From Acetobacteraceae bacterium (lineage in GTDB: Bacteria > Pseudomonadota > Alphaproteobacteria > Acetobacterales > Acetobacteraceae): a stretch of 64,000 nt of DNA. A program made the translations under genes and the position numbers. The notes under the pieces were generated by a model that saw nothing but the letters and a program-made list of their open reading frames with translations, was not told the origin of the DNA and did not search any database. Below are positions 20,135 to 30,266 of the stretch, in pieces. The stretch's first letter is position 1. Every line of letters starts with the position of its first letter. Location of the stretch: contig JANXTL010000026.1 in NCBI GenBank assembly GCA_025352375.1, positions 1 through 64,000 of the forward strand, read 5' to 3'.

Positions 20135-20685
20135 AGAACGGCGGGTTCCATCGCCCGAACGCCCGACGCCGCCCGCACCGCCTCACCAATCGACGCATCC
20201 AGCATTGCGGCCGGGTCCATCGTCAGCGCGCCGGCCGTACCCGGGACAGTCCGAACCGCCGGCATGCGCGGCACCACCGGCGGTGTCTTGGTCTGCGCGA
20301 AGGGGTTAGGGGCCGTTTTTTTGGTCTTTTCCAGTGGCGGCAGCGTCGTCAGGACGGACTGGGCCAGGGCGTTCACGATCCGAAACACCCGCAGCGCCTG
20401 CCGCTCGGTCAATGCCGAATCGTAAATATATGGCTGAGCGAACAGGCGAACCGAACCCAGCAACAGCGTCAACTCGGTCGGCCAGACGCTCGGCAAACCT
20501 GCTGCCTTGCGGTACTGGCGGATCGTCCGCACGTAACCGACGACCACCTGAAAGAACCCGAGCCTCAGCAGCAGCGGCATATCCGGCTTCATGGCGCGAG
20601 CGGCGGCGTCGCGCAGCGCTGCCTCCAGGCCGGGGATTGCCGCGGCGAGGGCAGCGGCTTGGGTATCTGTGGTTGATTCGGTCAT
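20131..20685 (-). CDS. hypothetical protein
   Basis: 184-aa ORF from MTESTTDTQAAALAAAIPGLEAAL. Confidence 0.6.
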   Translation of the reverse strand: MTESTTDTQAAALAAAIPGLEAALRDAAARAMKPDMPLLLRLGFFQVVVGYVRTIRQYRKAAGLPSVWPTELTLLLGSVRLFAQPYIYDSALTERQALRVFRIVNALAQSVLTTLPPLEKTKKTAPNPFAQTKTPPVVPRMPAVRTVPGTAGALTMDPAAMLDASIGEAVRAASGVRAMEPAVL

Positions 20686-20730
20686 GACAGGCCTTCTGGC
20701 AGGAAGTTCATTTTTCGTTCTACACACCAA

Positions 20731-21834
20731 TTAGTTGTATGTCAACGATGATTTTCTTCCATCCAACACCTCAATCGCCACCGACTTAATCAGCGCCAGG
20801 ACGGGCGCGCCCTCCGCCAGCTCCAGACGAACCACCGCATCCGGCGTCACGCGAGCCAGGAAGGCGCCATTGGCCAACGCAATTTCCACCAGGGCCGCGT
20901 GTCGCATCGGTTCCTGGGTTACGGCGCGGACGGTGCCCCGGACGATGTTGTGGACGCTGATCGCGGTGGGCACCTCCCGCGCCAAAATGACCTCCCGCGC
21001 GGGAATGCGCACCCTGATTTCGGCACCGGCTGACTCATTGAGCAAGGGCACCAACAACGTCGCGCCTCCGGCCTCGATCCGGCTGAGCTGCCGCTCCGGA
21101 TCGTGCGACAGCACGCGGGCGGGCAGCACCGCCGCCGCATCGTCCCGGCGGGCCAGCGCCAGATCGGCGCGTGACGTCATATCCATCAGATCGCCGGTGG
21201 CCATCACCGAACCTTGCTCCATTAAAACAACGGAATCGGCGAGGCGGGCGACTTCCTCCATGGCATGCGTGACATACAGAACCGGCAGGCGCAGGACTGG
21301 CTTAATATCGGCGAGATAGAGCAGGATCTCGGCTTTGCGGGCGCCATCGAGGCTCGCAAGCGGTTCGTCCATCAGCAGCAAGCGCGGCTGGGAGAGCAGC
21401 GCCCGGCCGATGGCGACGCGCTGGCGTTCGCCGCCGGACAGGGTGTGGGGCCGGCGGTCCAGCAGGGCACCGATGCCGAGCAGGGCGACGACATCGTCGA
21501 AGCCGATAGGGCCGGCGGGGGCGCGACGCAGGCCGTAGCGCAGGTTTTTGGCGACCGACATGTGCGGGAACAAGCGCGCATCCTGGAACACGAGGCCGGC
21601 TCGGCGGGCCTCGGGCGGTACCCATTTGTTAGCGGCGGTGTCGGCCAGAACTTCGCCATCCAACACGATGCGGCATTCGTCCGGCCGCAGCAGCCCGGCG
21701 ACGGCGGCGATCACGGTGGATTTTCCCGCGCCGGACGGCCCGAATATGGCGGTCAGGCCGGGGGTCGGGACCTCGAACGTCGCGTCGATCGATACATTTG
21801 GAAAGCGATGTCGCAGCCGGACGCTTAGGGTCAA
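20731..21834 (-). CDS. modC: molybdate ABC transporter ATP-binding protein (TTG start)
   Basis: Walker A FGPSGAGKST, LSGGERQRVAIGRALLS, C-terminal TOBE-like domain. Confidence 0.9.
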   Translation of the reverse strand: MTLSVRLRHRFPNVSIDATFEVPTPGLTAIFGPSGAGKSTVIAAVAGLLRPDECRIVLDGEVLADTAANKWVPPEARRAGLVFQDARLFPHMSVAKNLRYGLRRAPAGPIGFDDVVALLGIGALLDRRPHTLSGGERQRVAIGRALLSQPRLLLMDEPLASLDGARKAEILLYLADIKPVLRLPVLYVTHAMEEVARLADSVVLMEQGSVMATGDLMDMTSRADLALARRDDAAAVLPARVLSHDPERQLSRIEAGGATLLVPLLNESAGAEIRVRIPAREVILAREVPTAISVHNIVRGTVRAVTQEPMRHAALVEIALANGAFLARVTPDAVVRLELAEGAPVLALIKSVAIEVLDGRKSSLTYN

Positions 21835-21844
21835 TGCGGTGCCC

Positions 21845-21961
21845 TAGACCATGATCGTTTGAGTTTGCATGCGATCTCGGCGTTGGATCATGGTCTAAGC
21901 CTTTGTTTGAGAGGGTGATTCACGCCCGAGGTTGAAGTCAACCTCAGGCGATCACGCTCTA
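21845..21961 (-). repeat. MITE/REP-like palindromic element, copy 2 (inverted relative to the others)
   Basis: tagaccatgatcgtttgag...gatcatggtctaagcctttgtttgagagggtgattcacgcccgaggttgaagtcaacctcaggcgatcacgctcta. Confidence 0.93.
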
Positions 21962-22405
21962 GCGGCCGGTGCTGCCGAAGCCGCCGGCGGCGCGGGTGGT
22001 GCTGTCAAGGATCTCGACCTCCGTCCAGGTCGCCCGCAACACGGGGGCCAACACGGCCTGGGCGATGCGCATGCCGCGCTCCACCACGAAGGCGGTGTCC
22101 CCGGTGTTTAGAACGATGACACCGACCTCACCACGGTAATCTTCATCGATGGTGCCGGGGCTGTTGGGCAGCACGATGCCATGCCGCAGCGCGAGGCCGG
22201 AGCGTGGGCGCACCTGCAACTCGTGCCCAGGCGGCAGCGCGACGGCGAGGCCGGTGGGGATCAGCGCCCGCTGGCCGGGGGCGATCGTCACGTCGCCGGT
22301 GACGGCGGCGAGCAGGTCCATGCCGGCGGCACCGTCGGTTGCATAAGTTGGCAGCGGCAGGCCTTCGCCATGCGGGAGGCGGCGGACTTGGATGGGAATA
22401 CTCAT
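21959..22405 (-). CDS. dut: dUTP diphosphatase
   Basis: [40 protein letters not shown]-terminal GGFGSTGR; stop TAG is the repeat edge. Confidence 0.97.
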   Translation of the reverse strand: MSIPIQVRRLPHGEGLPLPTYATDGAAGMDLLAAVTGDVTIAPGQRALIPTGLAVALPPGHELQVRPRSGLALRHGIVLPNSPGTIDEDYRGEVGVIVLNTGDTAFVVERGMRIAQAVLAPVLRATWTEVEILDSTTRAAGGFGSTGR

Positions 22406-22412
22406 ATGGGGA

Positions 22413-23360
22413 TCATGCGGCAGGGGCAGGAGTCGGGCAACCGGATAGCGTGACGTCCACGGCCACCGTCAGGCCGCAAAACGCATTTGTCGCCCCGATG
22501 AAGCTCCCGGCGACCGGCATCGCGAACCGGATGTCGCGCGCGACGGCGACCGGGATCAGGTTCGCCCCGCCGAGGCTGCGGTTGGTCGGATCGAAGGTGA
22601 TCCAGCCGGCGCCGGGCACGTAAACCTCCGCCCAGGCGTGAGTGGTGCCAGTATCTGATATTTGCTGGTCGGGATTGTGGATGTAGCCGGAGACAATCCG
22701 CGCCCCGAACCCCAGGCTGCGGGCGGCTTCGGCGAACAGGACGGCGAAATCCCGGCAGGAGCCGGCGCTTATGTCGAGCGTGTGGATGGGCGACTGGGTG
22801 CCCTCGTCCTCCCGCACCTGGTAACGAATGGCAGAGGAAACGCCTTCGCTCAGGTCTTTCAGCAACGAGAGCGTATCGGTTGGATTGCCGCGCACAAACC
22901 CCGATGCCCAAAGGCCGAGGCGCCGGTCCGGATCGGGGTATTGCTGCACCGTGAGCGCACCGAGGTCGGTCCAGGCCTCATCCGCATAGGGAAACGGGTA
23001 CGAAATAGCGGAAGCGGCGATGTCGAACACCGGCCAGGCCGCGGCATACAGTTCGATGTCCGCCGTGGCCTCGATCGTCAGCGTGTCCGTCATGTCCTGA
23101 AACGTGGCGGTCGCGACGGCGTTGCCGAACACATCGGTGGCCCAGGTGACCATCGCGCCCGGCGTCGTCGTCAGCGCATTGCCGATCAGCCGCAGGTCGC
23201 GGCTTTCCCGCGGGCGCACCATCAGCCGATGCGGCCCGAGGCTGACCGGCTGGGCGTAGCGATAGATGGTGATGTGACGGATGGTGAGGGCGACCAAGGC
23301 AGGCTCCGCTGGTGTGGCGTGGACCTTATCGTGAATTTTGTGCGATGGGTCCGATTTCAA
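22413..23360 (-). CDS. transglutaminase-like family protein
   Basis: [35 protein letters not shown]...[20 protein letters not shown]. Confidence 0.92.
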   Translation of the reverse strand: MKSDPSHKIHDKVHATPAEPALVALTIRHITIYRYAQPVSLGPHRLMVRPRESRDLRLIGNALTTTPGAMVTWATDVFGNAVATATFQDMTDTLTIEATADIELYAAAWPVFDIAASAISYPFPYADEAWTDLGALTVQQYPDPDRRLGLWASGFVRGNPTDTLSLLKDLSEGVSSAIRYQVREDEGTQSPIHTLDISAGSCRDFAVLFAEAARSLGFGARIVSGYIHNPDQQISDTGTTHAWAEVYVPGAGWITFDPTNRSLGGANLIPVAVARDIRFAMPVAGSFIGATNAFCGLTVAVDVTLSGCPTPAPAA

Positions 23361-23454
23361 CTGAAGCCTGCATTACATATCTGACATGTTGTCGGATGCC
23401 CGGGTCGGCGGTTAGGCTGCGATCCAGAGGGCAAGCCAAAGGGGATTAAGTATC

Positions 23455-24354
23455 ATGCCGATCATTGCTTACCAATCGTTCAACGCGAATTCCAGTTCGA
23501 ACCATCACACGCTCGCGCTCGCATCCCAGCCTTTAACGAGAAGCACCGATGACAATATGAAAAAACGGGGCCACGATGTTCTGGAGTACCCGCAAGACCC
23601 GAACAATCTCAACAGCCCGATAGAAGGACCGGCATTTAAGCGGAGGATTGTAACCGTCGAAAAGAAGCGTTACACGTCGACCGTGTTCGGCAACCATATC
23701 TCCCAGGTTTGGCAGCACTTCCAGCGCGAATTGGGCGGCATGCCGAACATCATGGTCATCGGAGAGCTGGATTCGTCGCATTCCGATTTTAAACAAATAG
23801 TGAAAGGCACGGACCTGCTGGTCGAAGCCTTCCCGCAGAAAAAGGCATGCCAATCCTTTTCCGCCATCAGCCAAAGCGAAACGGGATCGCTCATTTCCCA
23901 GGTTGCGACCGGCATCGGCTATGTTGCCTATTCGGTCAGCGGACTGAACGTGGTATTCGTCCACGTTCCCAATGACTTTGCCACCAACTCCTTAAAAGTG
24001 GAGGTTTTCTATCAGCAGATTGCTGAAGAATTCAAATCCGGGGGTAAGATAATCCATCTCGTCATGGGTGACACCAACCAGAAATCATTGGATTTCACGG
24101 CAAGGGCTCTCAATGGCGCGTTCAAAACAACAACCTATAAAACCGCTGCGTCCAAGGCCGAACTGGTCGACACGTACCCTCTCCTCAAGACTGGAACCAA
24201 CAGCACCGGAAACGAAATGTACGACGTTGCCGTTTACCGGTCGGATTTGGTCGAGATGGAGAAAGCGGTCTACATCTCCCAGTCCCCAACCGGCATTACG
24301 GTCACAGACCATTGCGGGCTGGGGGTGGTCGTCAAACCGAAAACCACGAATTAG
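23455..24354 (+). CDS. uncharacterised protein, possible divergent endonuclease/exonuclease/phosphatase-like fold
   Basis: ordered weak motifs VVFVHVPNDF, HLVMGDTNQ, VTDHCGLGVVV. Confidence 0.55.
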   Translation: MPIIAYQSFNANSSSNHHTLALASQPLTRSTDDNMKKRGHDVLEYPQDPNNLNSPIEGPAFKRRIVTVEKKRYTSTVFGNHISQVWQHFQRELGGMPNIMVIGELDSSHSDFKQIVKGTDLLVEAFPQKKACQSFSAISQSETGSLISQVATGIGYVAYSVSGLNVVFVHVPNDFATNSLKVEVFYQQIAEEFKSGGKIIHLVMGDTNQKSLDFTARALNGAFKTTTYKTAASKAELVDTYPLLKTGTNSTGNEMYDVAVYRSDLVEMEKAVYISQSPTGITVTDHCGLGVVVKPKTTN

Positions 24355-25166
24355 GCCGAACGCACCATGCCCCCGTCGATCGCGATGCACTGGCCGCTGA
24401 CGTAGTCGGACAGATCGGTGGTCAGGAACTCCACCACCTTGGCGCAATCGTCCACCGACCCGAGGCGACGCAGTGCGATTTGCTCGGTGCGGTCGCGGTT
24501 GGCGTTGGCACTGCCGGGGACGACGGTGGCCATGATGCGGCCGGTGGTAATCGTGCCGGGGGCGATGCAATTGGCGTTGATTCCGAACGGGCCGAGATCC
24601 TGGGCGAGATAGCGAGTGTAGTGGAGAATGGCCGCCTTGGCCGCGCCGTAATGCGCGTAGCCCCCGTCAACCGACGGCCCGAGGCCGGCAATCGAGCCGA
24701 CCGTCACGATTTTGCCGGACCGTTGCGCCTTCATGACCGGCGCCACCGCGTTCACGCAGTAGACGGTACCGTAATAGTTCATCTCCGTCACAAGATGCAG
24801 CAGCGGGGTTTCCAGCGTGCTGGCCTTGGTGTCGATCGGCCGGCCGCGCCCGCCGCCGGCGTTGCAGACCAGGATGTCGATGCGGCCCCAGGCGTCCATA
24901 ACCGTCTGGACCATGGCCTTCACTGCGTTTTCGTCGGTGACGTTCATCTCGATGCCGATCGCTTCCCCGCCACCGGCGATTATTTCGTCAACCGTGCTAT
25001 CTCCGGTCATGGCTTTGGCTTCGGCCTCGAACTCCTCATAGGATCGCAGGTTCAGGTCGGTGACCGCGATTTTGGCGCCCAGGCTGGCGAGACGCCGAGC
25101 ATAGGCTCGGCCGAGGCCGCGGGCGGCACCGGTGACGATGGCGACTTTGCCGTCTAGTTTGCCCAT
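24351..25166 (-). CDS. SDR family oxidoreductase
   Basis: TGAARGLG, CNAGGG, YGAAKAA. Confidence 0.94.
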   Translation of the reverse strand: MGKLDGKVAIVTGAARGLGRAYARRLASLGAKIAVTDLNLRSYEEFEAEAKAMTGDSTVDEIIAGGGEAIGIEMNVTDENAVKAMVQTVMDAWGRIDILVCNAGGGRGRPIDTKASTLETPLLHLVTEMNYYGTVYCVNAVAPVMKAQRSGKIVTVGSIAGLGPSVDGGYAHYGAAKAAILHYTRYLAQDLGPFGINANCIAPGTITTGRIMATVVPGSANANRDRTEQIALRRLGSVDDCAKVVEFLTTDLSDYVSGQCIAIDGGMVRSA

Positions 25167-25167
25167 T

Positions 25168-25395
25168 TTAATGCCCCCTCAACTCGCCGGACTTCACACT
25201 GGCGATGGCGTTTTCCAGTACCCGGACGATGGCCTCATCCGGCATGGTGCGTGCCAGTAACGACACCGCGCCGCCGAGGAACGCGGATGCAATAGCGATC
25301 GGCGGGACGTTCTGCCCGGACATGTATTCGATGGCCTTGTCCACCACCGAACCGGCGAGGCTCAATTCCGGCGGGGCTTCTTCATGTTCTTGCAC
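25168..25395 (-). CDS. small hypothetical protein (GTG start overlapping ABC transporter stop)
   Basis: VQEHEEAPPELSLAGSVVDKAIEYMSGQNVPPIAIASAFLGGAVSLL. Confidence 0.6.
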   Translation of the reverse strand: MQEHEEAPPELSLAGSVVDKAIEYMSGQNVPPIAIASAFLGGAVSLLARTMPDEAIVRVLENAIASVKSGELRGH

Positions 25396-27227
25396 TAAAC
25401 GGGTTCCTCTTCCTGTTCGGCGGCCTGCATGGCCCACATTTGCGCGTAAAGCCCGTCGCGCGCCAACAGCGCCGCGTGGCTACCGCGTTCGGTTATTCTT
25501 CCGTTGTCCAACACGATGATTTCGTCGGCGTCGACGACGGTGGACAGGCGATGGGCGATCATCAGCGTGGTTCGGTCGCGGGACACAGCCTTTAGCGCCG
25601 CCTGGATTTCTTGTTCGGTGCGGGTATCCAGCGCGCTGGTCGCCTCATCGAGGATCAGGATGCGCGGGTTTTTCAGGATGGTACGGGCGATGGCAACGCG
25701 CTGCTTCTCGCCGCCGGATAGTTTCAGGCCGCGTTCGCCGACCCTTGTGTCGTAGCCCTCGGGCAGACGCAATACGAAGTCGTGCACCTGAGCAGCGCGG
25801 GCGGCGGCCTCGATTTCGTCTTGCGACGCGCCGGGCTGGCCGTAGGCAATGTTGTATCGGATGCTGTCGTTGAACAGCACGGTGTCCTGCGGGACCACAC
25901 CGATGGCACTGCGCAGGCTGTCCTGGGTCACATCGCGTACGTCGTAGCCATCGACCAGCACTGCGCCCTCGGTCACGTCGTAAAAGCGGAACAGCAGGCG
26001 GGAGATGGTGGACTTGCCGGCGCCGGTCGGCCCCACGATCGCCAGGCTGTGGCCGGCGGGGACGGTGAAATCCACGCCCCTGAGGATTTCGCGATTGGGC
26101 TGGTAGCCGAATTGCACGTTCTGGAACCGGACCTCCCCGGCATCGCCATGCGCCGGCAGCGCGATGGCGTCGGGCTTGTCGGTGATTTCCCGGTCGACGC
26201 GGAGCAGGTTGAACATCTGCTCCATGTCCACGAGGCCCTGCTTGATGGTCATGTAGACCATCCCCAGGAAATTGAGCGGCTGGTAGAGCTGGATCAGATA
26301 GGTGTTCACCAGCACGAACCGGCCGATGGTCATCGTGCCCGCCATCATGTCCTGCGCCGCCATCAGCATGATCGCCGTCAGCCCGATGGCGATGATCGCC
26401 GCCTGCCCGAGGTTCAGCATGTTCAGCGACACCTGCACCCGGACGGCGGCTTTTTCATATCGTTCGAGCGCTCGGTCGTAACGCTCGGCCTCGTGGCGTT
26501 CGTTGTTGAAATATTTGACGGTTTCGTAGTTCAGCAGGGAGTCCAGCGCCTTGGTGGAGGCGTCGTTGTCGGTGTCGTTCATCGTGCGCCTGTAGCGGCC
26601 ACGGCGGCCGGCCAGCAGCGTGGTGTAGGCGACGTAGGCGAGCACCGCGACGCAGGTCACGACGGCGTAGCGCCAGTCGAACATCTGCCAGATGATGACG
26701 GTGACCATCACCAGTTCCAAAGCGGTGGGCACAACGTTGAACACCGCGAGCCGCAGCACCGACTGCATCCCCTGCACGCCCCGGTCGATGACCCGCGACA
26801 TGCCGCCGGTCTGGCGGTCGAGGTGGAACCTCAGGCTGACGGCGTGGAGATGCTTGAAGGTGCGCAGCGCCAGCAGGCGCACGGCGCGCTGCTGGACCGA
26901 GGCGAACAGCGCGTCCCGCAGCTCCCCGAACCCCGCGCCGCCGATGCGCGCCAGCCCGTAGGCGATCAGGAGGGCGACCGGGACGGCCAGCATCGCTCGG
27001 CCGTCTTTGGGGGCCAGGGTGTCCACCACGTCGCCGTAGATGATGGGCACGCAGACCGTGACCACCTTCGACAGCAGCATGAAGATCATCGCGATGACGA
27101 CACGGACGCGCGCGCCGGGGTTGTCCTTGGGCCAGAGGTACGGCGCCAGCGACAGCACCGTGCGCATGCTGCCGTTGTTGACGCGTAGCTCCTTGGGGAG
27201 GGAGGCCGGGGGATGGACCGTCCTCAT
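25395..27227 (-). CDS. ABC transporter ATP-binding/permease protein (ATM1/HMT-like)
   Basis: fused TM + NBD: GPTGAGKST, LSGGEKQRVAIARTILKNPRILILDEATSALD. Confidence 0.94.
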   Translation of the reverse strand: MRTVHPPASLPKELRVNNGSMRTVLSLAPYLWPKDNPGARVRVVIAMIFMLLSKVVTVCVPIIYGDVVDTLAPKDGRAMLAVPVALLIAYGLARIGGAGFGELRDALFASVQQRAVRLLALRTFKHLHAVSLRFHLDRQTGGMSRVIDRGVQGMQSVLRLAVFNVVPTALELVMVTVIIWQMFDWRYAVVTCVAVLAYVAYTTLLAGRRGRYRRTMNDTDNDASTKALDSLLNYETVKYFNNERHEAERYDRALERYEKAAVRVQVSLNMLNLGQAAIIAIGLTAIMLMAAQDMMAGTMTIGRFVLVNTYLIQLYQPLNFLGMVYMTIKQGLVDMEQMFNLLRVDREITDKPDAIALPAHGDAGEVRFQNVQFGYQPNREILRGVDFTVPAGHSLAIVGPTGAGKSTISRLLFRFYDVTEGAVLVDGYDVRDVTQDSLRSAIGVVPQDTVLFNDSIRYNIAYGQPGASQDEIEAAARAAQVHDFVLRLPEGYDTRVGERGLKLSGGEKQRVAIARTILKNPRILILDEATSALDTRTEQEIQAALKAVSRDRTTLMIAHRLSTVVDADEIIVLDNGRITERGSHAALLARDGLYAQMWAMQAAEQEEEPV

Positions 27228-27256
27228 ATGACCGCGATGTGGTGACATGAGGGGAG

Positions 27257-28084
27257 ATGTGGCACGAGGGGGGCGCAATTGAAAGGTTGGACGTCGTGCC
27301 CTTGGACCCCGGTTTCATGCGCCATGTGCGGGCCTGCAATACCGCCGTTTTGCCGGGGAAGCGGTTGCCGTTCCTGCTGGCGGGGGTACCGGTGGGGTGG
27401 GTGCGGCGGGAGATTGCTTCGGCTCTGGCCGATTTTCCAGGCATCGACACCGGATCGGACGGGGTGAATCTGTCCACACCCCCTGCCCTTCCGGGCATCG
27501 CCCAGAGCCTCGCCGAACGCGGGATGTTCCGCTGGCGGCGCGAAGCGTTCGACGTCCGAGCGCCCGACGGCACCGTGCTGGGCACCATCGATCGCGGCGC
27601 TATTCCATCGTTCGGGATCGAGGCGACGGGGGTGCATGTTAACGGCCTGATCCACCGTCCCGACGGCCTGCACATCTGGGTCGCCCGGCGCGCCGCGAAC
27701 AAGGCGCTGGATCCGGGAAAGCTGGACCACATCGTGGCCGGCGGGGTGCCGGCGGGGCTTTCGCCGATGGCGTGCCTGATCAAGGAAGCCGCCGAGGAAG
27801 CCGCCATCCCGTCTTCGTTGGCCGCGACCGCGCGTCATGTGGGAGAAATCCGTTACGCCATGGAACGGCCAGAGGGCCTGCGCCGCGATCGTTTGCACTG
27901 CTACGATCTGGACCTGCCGCCGGATTTCGTTCCACAAGCGGCGGACGGGGAGGTCGAGTCGTTCGAACTCTGGCCCATCGAACGGGCGTTCGCGGCGGTT
28001 CGGGATACCGACGATTTCAAGTTCAACGTCAATTTGGTGCTGATCGATTTGTTTACGCGGCTGGGAATAATCGCGACAAACTAA
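27257..28084 (+). CDS. NUDIX family protein (DUF4743-type)
   Basis: LDHIVAGGVPAGLSPMACLIKEAAEEAAIP Nudix-like box. Confidence 0.87.
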   Translation: MWHEGGAIERLDVVPLDPGFMRHVRACNTAVLPGKRLPFLLAGVPVGWVRREIASALADFPGIDTGSDGVNLSTPPALPGIAQSLAERGMFRWRREAFDVRAPDGTVLGTIDRGAIPSFGIEATGVHVNGLIHRPDGLHIWVARRAANKALDPGKLDHIVAGGVPAGLSPMACLIKEAAEEAAIPSSLAATARHVGEIRYAMERPEGLRRDRLHCYDLDLPPDFVPQAADGEVESFELWPIERAFAAVRDTDDFKFNVNLVLIDLFTRLGIIATN

Positions 28085-28088
28085 CCTG

Positions 28089-28982
28089 TCAGCGCTCCCC
28101 ACCACGTCCGGTGCGCAGCAGAATCTCAGTCCTTCGGCCCAACGCGATGGCCTCCCCACGATCGGCGAGGAAGCCTGCTTCGCCGCTGGCGGCCCGGCGT
28201 ACCGCCGCCGCCAGGGCGTCTGGCATGGCAAAGCGCGAGGTCGCGGTCGTCAGGTTCATGCGGCAGGGACCATCGCCCGGCAAGCCGAGCCGCAGAACGA
28301 TGCGGTCCTGGTCGAGCCGATCGAACGCAAACGAACCGAGCAGGTCGTCCGGAACGATGAAACAGTCATCGCCCTGCCCGCTCGCGCCGCCCACGGCCGC
28401 CAGCAGTTCCGGGAGGGCCCTCGGGTTTGCGCCGGTTCTTTGCAGCACCTCACGCAGTTGCGGGGTGCTCGCCAAAGCAGCCAGAACGTCCGTCGCGGGA
28501 AACAGTTTGGTCAGCAAGACGGCTTGGCCCGGATGACGGGTATCGATCCGGCCGATAGCATCCCGGCCTGCTTGCGCCAACGGTCCGCTCGCGGCCAGAT
28601 CGACGGTGATCAGCCGAGTCATTCCCCCAGGATGCGCCTCCCTCCGGCAGCTGATTTCCACACGGTCTTCAAGGCTCATCATCGTCCCCACCAGGGCGAC
28701 GATGCGCATGTGGCGCTGGTAATCGCAGTCCGGCGGCGCTGTACCGCCAGCGGAACGGTTCACCATCAGGAAGTGCGCGAGGCCGGCCTTCGCCCAATCG
28801 CTCGCCGAAAACACGAGTTGCTTGCCTCTATGGACGGCGATGTCGCTCCGCGACCACTGGACCGCGAAACCGGCACTCGCTCCGGCCCATATATCACCGG
28901 CACGTTCCGCCTGACTGGCGATCGGTGTCCCGAGCAACACGAGCGCGACCGCGAACGCGCGCCAGCGCGACCACCGCCTCAT
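28089..28982 (-). CDS. exported hypothetical protein, candidate partner of upstream GH19 protein
   Basis: signal peptide MRRWSRWRAFAVALVLLGTPIASQA; ATGA overlap with GH19 gene. Confidence 0.7.
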   Translation of the reverse strand: MRRWSRWRAFAVALVLLGTPIASQAERAGDIWAGASAGFAVQWSRSDIAVHRGKQLVFSASDWAKAGLAHFLMVNRSAGGTAPPDCDYQRHMRIVALVGTMMSLEDRVEISCRREAHPGGMTRLITVDLAASGPLAQAGRDAIGRIDTRHPGQAVLLTKLFPATDVLAALASTPQLREVLQRTGANPRALPELLAAVGGASGQGDDCFIVPDDLLGSFAFDRLDQDRIVLRLGLPGDGPCRMNLTTATSRFAMPDALAAAVRRAASGEAGFLADRGEAIALGRRTEILLRTGRGGER

Positions 28983-30001
28983 GGATGTGGCCTGCCCGCC
29001 GCGGGGGCCTGAAAGCCCCGTTCGAAAAGGTTCGGCTGGTTGGCTCGAATCCAGGTCAGCCAAGTGTGCGCGATCTGCGCGATATGTTCAGCCCGGTCGA
29101 CCCCGTTGACCGAATGGCGTGCGCCCACGAAATCGGTTCGCCGAGCGTTGATGAAATGTGTCATTGCGGTACCAAAGGAGCCATTGGTCACACCATGCAC
29201 AAGCACGAATAGCGCGACATCCGGCTCCAGCGCCAGATCCGGGTCCTCGACAAGCGGGATCGAAAGTCGCAGCCCGTAGGATGCGTAGTTGCGTTTGTGC
29301 GTTAATTGCACGTAGCCACGTCCAAAATAAGGGTAGTAGCTCAGTCCCCGACGAAATGGCTCGCTTCCCTGCGCTGCGCGACCGCCAAACTGGCCTTCGC
29401 GGATCGGCCGGAAACCGCACTCGTGCTGGCATGTGGCCAGCAGATAAGCGACCTGGGTATCGAGCATGACATTCTGCCGTTGGGCTTCGGCCATGATCGC
29501 GTCCCGTGTCTGGTCGGCGGTGCCACCGGACCAGTTGGGGAGGTTGGTTCCGAAAGCGCCTTCCGGCGTGATCCGCAGCGGCAACTCACCGGCGAAAACC
29601 GACCCGGCGGGACGATTTGGTTCAACCACAGTGGTCACGCCCACGAGCCCCGCGTCAATCGGTTTAGTCAGGCATTGCCGCCAGTTAGCTGTAATACACC
29701 AAAGCCATAAATGGGGCGCGATCGGCGTCTCGGACACCAGCTCGATGCTCAGCCCCGCCACTGGCTTCGTCGTCGTGACATTAAGGCGCTGGCCACCGTC
29801 CTGGCCGCCCCACATCCCGATCAAGCGCGCCTGTAGGCCCTTTTCCACACCGCCTTCATTGTTGGGAACAATCAGGCGCCAAGCGTCCTCATCGAAGATG
29901 GAGTAGGTCCCCGGTCTCTTGAGAACGGATTTCCAATCGTCCGTGAAGGTGGGGGGAATGTTCTTTAGAACTTGCTGCGGAACCGCCTGGAAATTTGCCA
30001 T
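28979..30001 (-). CDS. GH19 chitinase/lysozyme-like hydrolase with uncharacterised N-terminal domain
   Basis: YLLATCQHECGFRPIREG...YYPYFGRGYVQLTHKRNYASYG; no obvious signal peptide. Confidence 0.82.
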   Translation of the reverse strand: MANFQAVPQQVLKNIPPTFTDDWKSVLKRPGTYSIFDEDAWRLIVPNNEGGVEKGLQARLIGMWGGQDGGQRLNVTTTKPVAGLSIELVSETPIAPHLWLWCITANWRQCLTKPIDAGLVGVTTVVEPNRPAGSVFAGELPLRITPEGAFGTNLPNWSGGTADQTRDAIMAEAQRQNVMLDTQVAYLLATCQHECGFRPIREGQFGGRAAQGSEPFRRGLSYYPYFGRGYVQLTHKRNYASYGLRLSIPLVEDPDLALEPDVALFVLVHGVTNGSFGTAMTHFINARRTDFVGARHSVNGVDRAEHIAQIAHTWLTWIRANQPNLFERGFQAPAAGRPHP

Positions 30002-30266
30002 CGAACGTTCCTTTTTGTCTCTGCATGCTTCATCCTACATGTCCGCGACAACGCCCCGCTACAATTTCACGTGTATTGTGTCTGAAACCACCTTCGCACC
30101 CGGCGGCGGCGCTGTGCGCGGATTTGAAATTAGACGTCGATCCCATGCCGCTCGGTCTGTTCGCGCGCCATGGGAGACCTGACGGATAAGCCGCCTTTTG
30201 TTGAGCTGCCTCAATGCCCATATGAACCCATGCGCTCAAAAGTGCAGGACGAAAAAGGGTCATCGC

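Noticed and set aside
25782-27188. 468-aa plus-strand ORF
   Set aside because: Antisense shadow of the ABC transporter; His/Val/Gln-rich composition typical of high-GC antisense frames.
27224-28231. 335-aa minus-strand ORF
   Set aside because: Antisense to the NUDIX/DUF4743 gene on the plus strand.
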